From Rhodospirillales bacterium URHD0017 (GTDB lineage Bacteria > Pseudomonadota > Alphaproteobacteria > Reyranellales > Reyranellaceae), in assembly GCA_900110395.1 (NCBI GenBank), contig FODP01000001.1, forward strand, positions 248,001 through 312,000: a stretch of 64,000 bases of DNA. The letters run 5' to 3'. The notes below the pieces were generated by a model that saw nothing but the letters and a program-made list of their open reading frames with translations, ran no database searches and was not told the origin of the DNA. Position 1 is the stretch's first letter; each line of letters begins with the position of its first letter. This document shows, piece after piece, positions 41,619 through 49,837 of this stretch. Position numbers and translations under genes: made by a program.

Positions 41619-42888
41619 GTGGGTAGAAAACGCGCCAAGGCGCCTAAGACCCAGGCCAAACCGCACACGATTGCGGCGCCGCAAACAGCGTCACGACGCG
41701 GGAGGTTGGCCGTATTTCTCGGCTGCCTGGTGTTCGCCTTCCTCACTGTTCTTGCTGTCGTCTTGTGGGCGATGCGTGATGGCGTTTCTTCCCGTCTCGT
41801 CGCGGACAGAAGCCAACCCGGGTTCGTCGACAATAATACCTGCGTGCAATGCCACCAGGGCGCGGCCAAGGCGTGGTCCCAGTCGCATCATGCCAAGGCC
41901 ATGGCGAAAGCCACGCCGGCCACCGTGTTGGGCGATTTCGGCGGCACCGACTTCGATCACAAGGGCGTGACCTCGCGCTTCTTCACGAAGGGAGAGAGAT
42001 ATTTCGTCCGCACCCAGGGCGCCGACAGCAAGCCTGCCGATTTCGAGATCGCCTACACTTTCGGGGTCGAGCCGTTGCAGCGACGCCGACCCGGCGGTGC
42101 GGCGCGCCGCGGTCGCGGTCCTGGAAGGGGCGCGTCCCGGCACCCGTCTGGGCCAGCTCGCGCCGCTGTTCTTCGATCCGGTCCGTGCGGTGCGCATCGA
42201 AGCCGCACGTGCGCTGTCTTCAGTGCCGGCGGCGGAGTTCGATGCGGACAAGCGGGCCAGGTTCGAGGCTGCTCTGGCGGAATTCATCGCCGCGCAACGG
42301 GCCTCGCTCGACATGCCGGGGGCGCGGCTCAACCTGGCGGTGGTCGCGGAGAACCAGGGACGGGCGGCCGATGCGGAGGCGGAGTATGTGGCGGCGCTGA
42401 AGCTCGATCCCGACTTCACGCCGGGCCGGCTCAATCTTGCGCGCTTCTACAGCATCAGCGGCCGCCCACACGACGCCGAGCGCATCCTGCGCTCTGGCCT
42501 GCAGCGCGTCCCCAATCAGGGCGATTTGCACTATTCGCTGGGCCTGCTGGTCGCCGAGCAGAACCGTCTGCCCGAAGCCGCTGCCGAGTTGACCGAAGCC
42601 GCCCGCCTGCTGCCGGAGCGGCCGCGCGTCCACTACAATCAGGCACTTGCCTGGCAGCGGCTGGACCGACGCGGGGAGGCCGAAGCGGCGTTGCTGAAGG
42701 CGCAGTCGCTTGCGCCGTCCGACCGCGCGTTCGCCCATGCGCTTGCCGTCTTCTATGCCCAGGATCGCCGCTGGTTCCTGGCGCTGCCATGGGCCGAGAA
42801 GCTGGTGGCACTCGACCCTGCCGATCGGCAGGCCCAGCAATTCCTCGCGCAGATGCGGCTCAGCGCGGAACGGGACGGAAAACGTTAG
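41619..42888 (+). pseudogene. Cytochrome c/TPR protein, internally deleted and frameshifted
   Basis: The 5' part encodes a basic N-terminus, a TM helix (FLGCLVFAFLTVLAVVLWAM), one haem motif CVQCH and conserved ATVLGDFGGTDFDHKGV and FEIAYTFGVEPLQ. At about 42078 the sequence jumps, in another frame, to VRRAAVAVLEGARPGTRLGQ and then clear TPR repeats (FTPGRLNLARFYSISGRPHD, GLLVAEQNRLPEAAAELTEA) to a stop at 42888. Intact homologues are several hundred residues longer and have more CxxCH sites between these points. Both an internal deletion and a frame change are therefore present. GTG 41619 is the assumed start; GTG 41595 is equally possible. Confidence 0.8.
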
Positions 42889-42897
42889 TGCGTACAC

Positions 42898-44136
42898 TCA
42901 CTCCGCCGCCAGAGACCGCGTGACCGTGACGCCCTTTTCCGCATCCAGCATGTAGTCGCGCGTCAGCGGCACGGCGTCCTGCTTCTTGGCGATCTGGAGC
43001 TGGAAGACCATCTGGTTCATGTACCGGAAGGAGATCTCGCAGGCTCCGAGGTAGAACTCCCACATGCGGCAGAAGCGGTCGTCGTAGCCCGCGACTTGCT
43101 TGATGCGCTCGCGGTTGGCGAGGAAACGCTGGCGCCAGTGGCGCAGGGTCGCGGCGTAGTGCAGCCGCAGGATCTCCATGTCGGTGACCCACAGGCCCAC
43201 CTTCTCGACCGCCGTCAGCACCTCGGAGAGGGCAGGGGTATAGCCGCCGGGGAAGATGTACTTGCGCAGCCAGGTGTTGGTGCCGCCCGGCGGCTCCATG
43301 CGGCCGATCGAATGCAACAGCATGACGCCGTCGTCGGCCAGAAGCTCCTTCACCTTGGTGAAGAATTCGACGTAGTGGGCGGAGCCGACATGCTCGAACA
43401 TGCCGACCGAGACGATGCGGTCGTAGCGGCCCGGCTCCTTGCGATAGTCGAGCAGCTTGAAGCGCACGCGATCGGCGACGCCGACTTCCAGGGCGCGCCG
43501 GCTCGAGACGGCATGCTGTTCCTTGGAGAGAGTGACGCCCGTCACGTCGACACCGAACTGCTGGCTGAGGAACAGGCCCATGCCGCCCCAGCCCGAGCCG
43601 ATGTCCAAAACCTTCTGGCCGGGCCGCAGCAGCATCTTGGCGGCGATGTGCTGCTTCTTGTCGACCTGCGCCTGCTCGAGCGGCTCCTCGCCGGTCTTGA
43701 AGTAGGCGCAGGAATACTGCCGGTCGCGATCGAGGAAGAAGTCGTAGAGCTGGTCCTTGAGATCGTAGTGATGGGCGACATTGCGCTCGGCCCGTCCGAT
43801 CGGATTGTACTGTTCCAGGACGCGCAGCCAGCGCTGCAGGGCATACGACCACTTCACCGTAGGTGTCGCTTCGAGAGCCGTCATGTTGCGGCCGACCAGA
43901 TCGAGCAGGTCGTAGATGTCGCCATCTTCGACGGTGAGCTTGCCGTCCATGTAGGCTTCGCCCAGCGCCAGGCGCGGTCGCAACGCCAGTCTCGTTCCGG
44001 TCCACCGATCATGTAGTCGCAGGGTGAGGACCGGACCGGGGCGAAGGCCTCCAATACGATGCGGCCTGCCGGCTCCATCGATGATGGTGACCTGACCTTC
44101 TTCCACAACACGGGCGAGAACCCGAGCCAACAGCAT
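42898..44136 (-). CDS. Cyclopropane-fatty-acyl-phospholipid synthase family protein
   Basis: A 412-residue SAM-dependent enzyme that adds a methylene bridge to unsaturated fatty acyl chains of phospholipids. Signatures: VAHHYDLKDQLYDFFLDRDR (substrate/SAM approach), LDIGSGWGG SAM motif, GVTLSKEQ, and the late RKYIFPGGYTPAL and DMEILRLHYAATLRHW regions. ATG 44136 follows GAAGGAACGGCA, a good site; an upstream longer frame is ignored. It converges on the cytochrome relic with a 9-bp gap. The N-terminal 90 residues form the usual CFA N-domain. Confidence 0.93.
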   Translation of the reverse strand: MLLARVLARVVEEGQVTIIDGAGRPHRIGGLRPGPVLTLRLHDRWTGTRLALRPRLALGEAYMDGKLTVEDGDIYDLLDLVGRNMTALEATPTVKWSYALQRWLRVLEQYNPIGRAERNVAHHYDLKDQLYDFFLDRDRQYSCAYFKTGEEPLEQAQVDKKQHIAAKMLLRPGQKVLDIGSGWGGMGLFLSQQFGVDVTGVTLSKEQHAVSSRRALEVGVADRVRFKLLDYRKEPGRYDRIVSVGMFEHVGSAHYVEFFTKVKELLADDGVMLLHSIGRMEPPGGTNTWLRKYIFPGGYTPALSEVLTAVEKVGLWVTDMEILRLHYAATLRHWRQRFLANRERIKQVAGYDDRFCRMWEFYLGACEISFRYMNQMVFQLQIAKKQDAVPLTRDYMLDAEKGVTVTRSLAAE

Positions 44137-44286
44137 TGCCGTTCCTTCGGGGCTGATCGATGGACCCGAGCGAAATGTTAGTCCAGATGGCAATTTCAAG
44201 GCAAAGGCTGCGCGATAAATCCTACGTGGGACTGTAAAATCACTCCAACGGCAATTGCGTCGCAACATCACGTTTGATAGCACAGA

Positions 44287-44301
44287 GAGTGAAAATCACT
44301 C
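44287..44301. promoter_or_regulatory. Inverted repeat before the iron-binding protein gene
   Basis: GAGTGA-AAA-TCACTC is a perfect 15-bp palindrome ending 3 bp before the GGAGG of the ferric substrate-binding gene, where a repressor would block initiation. It is not a classical Fur box; its regulator is unknown. Confidence 0.45.
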
Positions 44302-44316
44302 GCAGTGGAGGCTTCC

Positions 44317-45351
44317 GTGAAGCGTCGTGCAGCCCTAAAGACCGGTGTGGCCTTCGGTGCAGGCGTCCTCATCCTTCGCCGCGCGGAGGCGCAGGGCACC
44401 ACACTCAACCTCTACTCGGCGCGCCACTACAACACTGACGAGGCGCTCTACGGCAACTTCGCCGACCTGAGCGGCGTGAAGATCAACCGCATCGACGCCG
44501 AGCCCGATCCGCTGGTCGAACGGCTCAAGGCCGAGGACGACAAGAGCCCGTGCGACGTGTTCATCACCACCGACGCCGGGCGCATCGAGCGCGCCCGCCA
44601 GATGGGCCTGCTGCAGCCGGTGACGTCCGAGGTGCTGACCAAATCGGTGCCCGCGCATCTGCGCGATCCCGACAACACCTGGTTCGGCTTCTCCAAGCGC
44701 GCGCGTGTGATCCTGTACAACAAGGAGAAGGTGTCGGCGGCCGACGCGCCCAATAACTATGAGGACCTCGCCGACCCCAAGTGGAAAGGCAAGCTGCTGA
44801 TCCGGGCTTCCGGCCACATCTATAACCAGTCACTGGTGGGCTCACTGCTTGCCGCCAACGGGCTGGAGAAGACGGAGGCATGGGCCAAGGGCGTCGCCGC
44901 GAACCTGGCGCGGCCGCCGCGTGGCGGCGACACTGACCAGATCAAGGGCGTCGCCGCGGGCGAGGCCGAGATCGCCGTCAGCAACACCTACTATTACGCC
45001 AACCTCATGCGCTCCAAGAAGCTGGAGGACCGCGAGATCGCGGCCAAGGTCGGCGTGGTGTTCCCCAACCAGGCCAACCGCGGCACGCACGTCAACATCA
45101 GCGGCGGCGCCGTGGCGCGCTACGCGCCCAACAAGGCGGCGGCGGTGAAGTTCTTGGAGTACCTGGTGTCGCCGCCGGCCCAGAAGTATTTCGCCGAGGG
45201 CAACTCGGAGTATCCGGCGGTGGCCGGCGTCGAGCTCTCAGCCGAGCTGAAGTCGCTCGGCACTTTCAAGGAAGACCAGCTCAACGCCCGCGTGTTCGCG
45301 CAGAACAACGCCGAGGCGCTGAAGATCATGGATCGCGCAGGCTGGAAATAA
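44317..45351 (+). CDS. Ferric iron ABC transporter substrate-binding protein
   Basis: A 344-residue periplasmic binding protein of the FbpA/AfuA/FutA type. GTG 44317 is chosen over GTG 44305 because GGAGG lies 5 bases upstream. The N-terminus MKRRAALKTGVAFGAGVLIL has a Tat-like RR followed by an AEAQ cleavage site. LNLYSARHYNTDEALYGNF and the consecutive Tyr residues in NTYYYANLM are the iron(III) ligands of the family. The matching permease is convergent at 45435-47048, not co-transcribed, and no ATPase gene is next to either. Confidence 0.92.
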   Translation: MKRRAALKTGVAFGAGVLILRRAEAQGTTLNLYSARHYNTDEALYGNFADLSGVKINRIDAEPDPLVERLKAEDDKSPCDVFITTDAGRIERARQMGLLQPVTSEVLTKSVPAHLRDPDNTWFGFSKRARVILYNKEKVSAADAPNNYEDLADPKWKGKLLIRASGHIYNQSLVGSLLAANGLEKTEAWAKGVAANLARPPRGGDTDQIKGVAAGEAEIAVSNTYYYANLMRSKKLEDREIAAKVGVVFPNQANRGTHVNISGGAVARYAPNKAAAVKFLEYLVSPPAQKYFAEGNSEYPAVAGVELSAELKSLGTFKEDQLNARVFAQNNAEALKIMDRAGWK

Positions 45352-45356
45352 TCTTT

Positions 45357-45433
45357 GCTGGGGGCGCGCGACTCCAGTCGCGCGTCTTCGTTGATCGCAG
45401 AGATGTCGCGCCGCTGGAGTGGCGACCCCCAGC
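45357..45433. repeat. Nested inverted repeat between convergent iron-transport genes
   Basis: The element begins GCTGGGGG and ends CCCCCAGC (perfect 8-bp outer arms). Inside are a perfect CGCGCGAC-TCCA-GTCGCGCG hairpin (45365-45384) and a mirror GCTGGAGTGGCG copy. It begins 6 bp after one stop and ends 2 bp before the other, so it probably works as a bidirectional terminator. Confidence 0.75.
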
Positions 45434-45434
45434 G

Positions 45435-47048
45435 TCAGCGCCGTCGCACCGCAATCGCTCGACTGAGGACGATGACCGGCGCCAGCGACACCATCACGAT
45501 CACGATCGAGCCCACCGCCGCCTGGGCCAGGCGCTCGTCCGACGCGAAGCGATAGACGCCGATCGCCAAGGTATCGAGGTTGAACGGGCGGATCAGCAAG
45601 GTCGCCGGCAGCTCCTTCACCACCTCGACGAAGGCCACGACGGCCGCCGTCAGCACCGGCGCGCGCAGCAGCGGCAGATGGATGCGTCGCAGCACCTCGC
45701 GCGGCCTGGCGCCCAGCACGCGCGCGCTCGCATCCATCGCGGGATCGATGGCGGCGAGGCCGGGCGCGATGTTGGCGAGGCCAACGGCGAGGAAGCGCAC
45801 CGTGTAGGCGAGCAGGAGCGCGAAGGCGGTGCCGCTCAGCAGCAGCCCGCTTGGCAGGCCAAGGACGGCGCGGCTCAGCCGGTCGATGCCGTGATCGGCC
45901 AGCGCCAGCGGCAGCAGGATGCCGACGGCGATGACGGCGCCCGGGATGGCATAGCCCAGGGAGGAGAACTCGATCAGCCGGTTGAGCGCGCGGTGGCGTA
46001 CCAGGCGGCCGGCGTAGCTCAGGAACAGGGCGAGGGCCACGATGATCGCGGCGGCCGCCGCGGCGAGGCCGAGGCTGTTGGCGGCGTCGCGCAGGAAATG
46101 CGATTCGATCGCCACCGCGCCCGATCTCCACGCGAGCTGCGCCAGGTGAACCGTCGGCACGATGAAGCCCAGGATGATGGGGAGCGTGCAGGCCGCAACC
46201 GCGCCGACCGCCGGCCAGAACGCAAGTTCGGCGGGATCGCCCGGGTGGCGCAGGTTGGAGGCGATGTGGAAACGGGCGCGGCCGCGCGAACGGCGCTCGA
46301 CCAGGATCAGGAGGCCGGCGATCGCGATCAGCAGCAGTGCGATCTGCGCGGCGCCCTCGCGATTGCCGAGCCCGTACCAGGTCCGGTAGATCGCCGTCGT
46401 CAGCGTCTGCACGCTGTAATACTGGACGGTGCCGAAGTCGGCGAGCGCCTCGAGCAGCGCCAGCATGACACCGGCGGCAATGGCGGGGCGCGCCAGCGGC
46501 AGGCCGACTCCGAAGAAGGTGCGCCACGGGCCGTGGCCCAGGATGCGGCTCGCCTCGATGAGCGCATGCGACTGGTTCAGGAAAGCGGTGCGCGCGGCGA
46601 GATAGACGTAGGGGTAGAGCACCAGCGTGAAGAGGAGCGCGACGCCGCCCGCTGAGCCGAGATCGGGGAACCAGTAGTCACCACGGCTCCAGCCGGTGGC
46701 CTGGCGCAGGGCACCCTGCACGGGGCCGGCGAAGGTGAGAAGGTCGGCGTAGGCATAGCCGATGATGTAGGTCGGCAGGACCAGCGGCAGCAGCAGCGCC
46801 CATTGCAGCAGCCGGCTGCCGGGAAAGCTGCACATCGTCACCAGCCACGCCGTGCCGGCGCCGATGATCGTGGTGCCGAGGCCGACGACGACCAGCAGTA
46901 CCAGCGTGTTGGCGAAGATGTCGGCGAGCTGGGTGTCGGCGAGATGCCGCCACAGGTCGCCCTGCGGCGTGAACAGGCTCGACGCGACGCCGAGCAGCGG
47001 CAACGCCACGATGCCCGCGATCACGATGGCGCCGACGCGCCAGATCAT
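45435..47048 (-). CDS. Ferric iron ABC transporter permease (FbpB-like)
   Basis: A 537-residue membrane protein with about twelve TM helices, arranged as two fused binding-protein-dependent permease modules. The EAA-like coupling loops are ASRILGHGPWRTFFGVGLPL (about 200-220) and ARVLGARPREVLRRIHLPLL (about 455-475), the second being the clearer EAAxxxG equivalent. ADFGTVQYY and FVEVVKELPATLLIRPF are typical of FbpB/AfuB iron permeases. ATG 47048 is used; the longer frame runs through repeat DNA. It converges on the substrate-binding gene. Confidence 0.92.
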   Translation of the reverse strand: MIWRVGAIVIAGIVALPLLGVASSLFTPQGDLWRHLADTQLADIFANTLVLLVVVGLGTTIIGAGTAWLVTMCSFPGSRLLQWALLLPLVLPTYIIGYAYADLLTFAGPVQGALRQATGWSRGDYWFPDLGSAGGVALLFTLVLYPYVYLAARTAFLNQSHALIEASRILGHGPWRTFFGVGLPLARPAIAAGVMLALLEALADFGTVQYYSVQTLTTAIYRTWYGLGNREGAAQIALLLIAIAGLLILVERRSRGRARFHIASNLRHPGDPAELAFWPAVGAVAACTLPIILGFIVPTVHLAQLAWRSGAVAIESHFLRDAANSLGLAAAAAAIIVALALFLSYAGRLVRHRALNRLIEFSSLGYAIPGAVIAVGILLPLALADHGIDRLSRAVLGLPSGLLLSGTAFALLLAYTVRFLAVGLANIAPGLAAIDPAMDASARVLGARPREVLRRIHLPLLRAPVLTAAVVAFVEVVKELPATLLIRPFNLDTLAIGVYRFASDERLAQAAVGSIVIVMVSLAPVIVLSRAIAVRRR

Positions 47049-47050
47049 GG

Positions 47051-47183
47051 GCTGGGCGCGCGCCACTCCAGTGGCGCGTCTTCGGAGCGCGGACCTCCAG
47101 GTCCGCTCGTGATCATGATGCGGACCTGAAGGCCCGCGGTCCCGGAAGAACATGACGCGCCACCGGAATGGCGCGCGCCCAGC
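47051..47183. repeat. 133-bp composite inverted-repeat element
   Basis: Outer arms GCTGGGCGCGCGCCA and TGGCGCGCGCCCAGC are perfect inverted copies, extended inward with two to three mismatches over about 30 bp. Inner hairpins are CGCGCCAC-TCCA-GTGGCGCG (47059-47078) and GCGGACC-TCCA-GGTCCGC (47089-47106). It lies 2 bp upstream of the permease start and next to the rplI terminator. It resembles a miniature, non-coding mobile or REP-like element; no target duplication was recognised. Confidence 0.75.
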
Positions 47184-47220
47184 AAAAGAAAACGCATGCC
47201 ACCGGAGGCCGGTGGCATGC
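47184..47220 (-). terminator. Rho-independent terminator of the ribosomal protein operon
   Basis: On the minus strand GCATGCCACCGG-CCT-CCGGTGGCATGC is a perfect 12-bp stem, followed by GTTTTCTTTT. It lies 27 bp after the rplI stop. Confidence 0.93.
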
Positions 47221-47247
47221 GCCAGGACGAGTGCACGAAGGGACTCG

Positions 47248-47907
47248 TTACTTCTTTTCGGCCGGCGCTTCCTCGGCCTCGGCCGGCGGCTCGGCAGCAG
47301 CTTCGCCTTCGGCGGCGGGCTTGGCCTCGCCGGACTTGGCTTCGAAGAGGGCGGCGGCCTGCTCGGCGGCGCGCTGGGCGGCTTCCGCCGCCTCGAGCGC
47401 CGCACGCTCGGTCTCGGCGACCAGCGTGCCGCCCTTGGCGAGGAATTCGGCCTCGTCGGGCGAACGGGCGACCAGCACGCTGATCTCGACCGCGACCTCC
47501 GGATGGAGGTGGACCTTGATCTTGTGCGTGCCGAGCGCCTTGATCGGCTTGTCGAGCTCGACCTGGCCGCGCTCGATCTTGACGCCCTGGGCGGCGGCGC
47601 CGTCGGCGATGTCGCGCGACGTGACCGAGCCGTAGAGCTGCAGGGCCTCGGAGGCCTGGCGGATCAGCGTGACCTTGAGGTCGGCCATCTTGCCGGCCAC
47701 CGCCTCGGCGTCCTGGCGGCGCTCGAGGTTCTGCGCTTCCAGCGTCTTACGCTGGGATTCGAAGTAGGTGATGTTGTCCTTGGTGGCGCGCAGGGCCTTC
47801 TTCTGCGGCAGCAGGTAGTTGCGGGCGAAGCCGGGCTTCACCTTCACAACATCGCCCATCTGACCGAGCTTGGGCACGCGCTCCAGCAGGATGACGTTCA
47901 TCGGCAT
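47248..47907 (-). CDS. rplI: 50S ribosomal protein L9
   Basis: A 219-residue L9. The N-terminal domain MNVILLERVPKLGQMGDVVK and VKPGFARNYLLPQKKALRAT is canonical. The C-terminal domain ends near residue 150 and is followed by an Ala/Glu-rich extension (about 65 residues) that is common in alphaproteobacteria. ATG 47907 is preferred to a second ATG two codons later because GGAGG is 8 bases upstream. It is the third gene of rpsF-rpsR-rplI and followed by a strong terminator. Confidence 0.97.
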   Translation of the reverse strand: MPMNVILLERVPKLGQMGDVVKVKPGFARNYLLPQKKALRATKDNITYFESQRKTLEAQNLERRQDAEAVAGKMADLKVTLIRQASEALQLYGSVTSRDIADGAAAQGVKIERGQVELDKPIKALGTHKIKVHLHPEVAVEISVLVARSPDEAEFLAKGGTLVAETERAALEAAEAAQRAAEQAAALFEAKSGEAKPAAEGEAAAEPPAEAEEAPAEKK

Positions 47908-47922
47908 GATTGCGTCCTCCGG

Positions 47923-48156
47923 CTAGGCGATGAGGTAGGGCAGCAGCGCCAGGAAACGCGCGCGCTTGATCGCCTGGGCGAGCTCGCGCTGCTTCTTGGA
48001 CGATACCGCCGAGATGCGGCTCGGCACGATCTTGCCGCGCTCAGAGACGAAGCGCTGCAGCAGGCGCACGTCCTTGTAGTCGATCTTCGGCGCGTTGGCG
48101 CCGGAGAACGGGCAGCTCTTGCGGCGGCGGGTGAAGGGACGACGTTGGGCGCTCAT
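47923..48156 (-). CDS. rpsR: 30S ribosomal protein S18
   Basis: A 77-residue S18: [20 protein letters not shown] and [20 protein letters not shown] followed by [20 protein letters not shown] are diagnostic. It binds 16S rRNA together with S6. The start codon overlaps the rpsF stop in ATGA (48153-48156), so S6 and S18 are translationally coupled. Confidence 0.98.
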   Translation of the reverse strand: MSAQRRPFTRRRKSCPFSGANAPKIDYKDVRLLQRFVSERGKIVPSRISAVSSKKQRELAQAIKRARFLALLPYLIA

Positions 48157-48608
48157 TCTTCTTCTCCCGGAACGGCAGGTGCACCGCCTTCATCGCCGAA
48201 GCGCGGACGCTCGCGGCGCGGCGGGCGATCGCCCCAGCGGTCGCCACGATCACCGCGGTCGCCGCCCGGACGGTCGGCCTTCTCGGCGCTGCGGACCATG
48301 ATGGCCGAGGGAGCTTCCTCGAGCTCGTCGACGCGGACGGTCAGGAAGCGGATGATATCTTCGTTGATCGACATCGTGCGCTCCAGCTCCTTGATGGCAG
48401 CCGGCGGCGCGTCGAGGTTGAGCAGGGTGTAGTGACCCTTGCGGTTCTTCTTGATGCGGTAGGTGAGGGAACGCAGGCCCCAGTACTCCTTCTTGGAGAC
48501 GGTGCCACCGAGCCCGGTGACCAGTTCGGCGAACTGGGTGGTCAGGGTCTCCACTTGCGTCGTCGGGACGTCCTGACGCGCAATGAAGACATTCTCATAG
48601 AGTGCCAT
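48153..48608 (-). CDS. rpsF: 30S ribosomal protein S6
   Basis: A 151-residue S6: [20 protein letters not shown] at the N-terminus and [20 protein letters not shown] in the core, with a long Arg/Gly/Asp-rich tail ([16 protein letters not shown]) after residue 110 that is common in alphaproteobacteria. It is first in the rpsF-rpsR-rplI operon. A promoter at 48760-48787 and a leader hairpin at 48674-48703 lie upstream, consistent with S6:S18 autoregulation. Confidence 0.97.
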   Translation of the reverse strand: MALYENVFIARQDVPTTQVETLTTQFAELVTGLGGTVSKKEYWGLRSLTYRIKKNRKGHYTLLNLDAPPAAIKELERTMSINEDIIRFLTVRVDELEEAPSAIMVRSAEKADRPGGDRGDRGDRWGDRPPRRERPRFGDEGGAPAVPGEEE

Positions 48609-48673
48609 GAAACGAACGGCTCCTTATGGCTGTTAGCGACCCGGAGTTCGTCGCGCCCTGGAAGGACCGACCG

Positions 48674-48703
48674 GCAACCGCCCGGATCTAGCCGGCCCGT
48701 TGC
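48674..48703 (-). ncRNA. Candidate S6:S18 leader hairpin
   Basis: On the minus strand GCAAC pairs with GTTGC and, further in, CCGG pairs with CCGG, separated by internal-loop bases and a CTAGAT loop. It lies in the 145-nt predicted rpsF leader. The known S6:S18 regulatory motif is a leader hairpin with exposed CCG; the match is suggestive only. Confidence 0.35.
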
Positions 48704-48759
48704 GGTATTGCTGGGGTCGGCAAGGAGATCGGGGTCGATTTAGGCCCCGAAGAGCGGCG

Positions 48760-48787
48760 GTTATACAGGCAAATCCCTGGAAATCAA
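48760..48787 (-). promoter_or_regulatory. Promoter of the rpsF operon
   Basis: TTGATT (48787-48782) and TATAAC (48765-48760) on the minus strand are separated by 16 bp, with TG just before the -10. Predicted start near 48753. Confidence 0.6.
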
Positions 48788-48811
48788 GGCGTTCCGGGCT
48801 TGCCTCAAGTT

Positions 48812-48835
48812 CCTCTCCCCCGCTAGGGGGAGAGG
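48812..48835. repeat. CCTCTCCCCC palindrome
   Basis: CCTCTCCCCC-GCTA-GGGGGAGAGG, a perfect 10-bp stem, in the divergent gap between rpsF and fabD. Same family as 4438-4461 with the loop reversed. Confidence 0.85.
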
Positions 48836-48885
48836 AGCATGAAGAGAACTGAGTAGTACCGCCAAGAACGCAGGGGAAACGGCTC

Positions 48886-49827
48886 ATGAGTCGCGCTTTT
48901 GTCTTTCCGGGACAGGGATCCCAGGCCGTCGGCATGGGGGTCGACCTGGCCGGGGCCTTTGCCACCGCCCGGGACGTCTTCCACGAGATCGACGAGGCGC
49001 TGAAGCAGAATCTGTCGAAATTGATGCGGGAAGGGCCCGAATCCGACCTGGTCCTGACCGAGAACGCCCAGCCGGCGCTGATGGCAGTCAGCATCGCCGT
49101 TATCCGCGTCCTGGAGAAGGACGGCGGCAAGCCGCTTGCCAGCCTGGCGAGCCATGTCGCCGGTCATTCCCTCGGCGAATACTCCGCCCTCACGGCGGCG
49201 GGCGCCCTGCAACTCGCAGATGCCGCGCGGCTTCTGAAGCTGCGCGGCCAATCGATGCAGAAGGCGGTGCCGGTGGGCGAGGGCGCCATGGCCGCCCTGC
49301 TCGGCATCGAGCTCGAGGCGGCGCAAGAGGCATGCAAGGAAGCGGCGCAAGGCGAGGTCGTCACGGTCGCCAACGACAATGGCGGCGGCCAGGTCGTGGT
49401 GAGCGGCCACAAGGCCGCCGTCGAGCGCTGCATCGAGACGGCCAAGCCGCGCGGCGCCAAGCGCGGCATGCTGCTGCCGGTGAGCGCGCCGTTCCATTGT
49501 CCGCTGATGCAGCCCGCCGCCGACGCCATGCAGAGGGCGCTGGAGACGGTGACGCTCACGACGCCGCGTGTGCCGCTGGTCGCCAACGTGCTGGCGACCG
49601 AGATCACCGAGCCGGACGCCATCAAGCAGCGGCTGGTGGAACAGGTCACCGGCCTGGTGCGTTGGCGCGAGAGCGTGCAGTACATGAAAGCGCAGGGCGT
49701 CGAGGCGCTGGTCGAATGCGGCTCGGGCAAGGTGCTGTCGGGGCTGGTGAAACGCATCGACAAGGAAATGACCGGCCTGGCGCTGAACACGCCAGCCGAT
49801 ATCGAAGCCTTCCTCAAGATCGCCTAG
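48886..49827 (+). CDS. fabD: Malonyl-CoA-acyl carrier protein transacylase FabD
   Basis: A 313-residue enzyme that loads malonyl groups on ACP. FVFPGQGSQAVGMG starts the fold, the nucleophile Ser95 is in AGHSLGEYSA, the catalytic His is in SAPFHCPLM, and QYMKAQGVEALVECGSG is the C-terminal motif. GGGGAAACGGCTC precedes the ATG. It is the first gene of the fabD-fabG-acpP-fabF-mltG run. Confidence 0.97.
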   Translation: MSRAFVFPGQGSQAVGMGVDLAGAFATARDVFHEIDEALKQNLSKLMREGPESDLVLTENAQPALMAVSIAVIRVLEKDGGKPLASLASHVAGHSLGEYSALTAAGALQLADAARLLKLRGQSMQKAVPVGEGAMAALLGIELEAAQEACKEAAQGEVVTVANDNGGGQVVVSGHKAAVERCIETAKPRGAKRGMLLPVSAPFHCPLMQPAADAMQRALETVTLTTPRVPLVANVLATEITEPDAIKQRLVEQVTGLVRWRESVQYMKAQGVEALVECGSGKVLSGLVKRIDKEMTGLALNTPADIEAFLKIA

Positions 49828-49837
49828 GAATCAGCCA

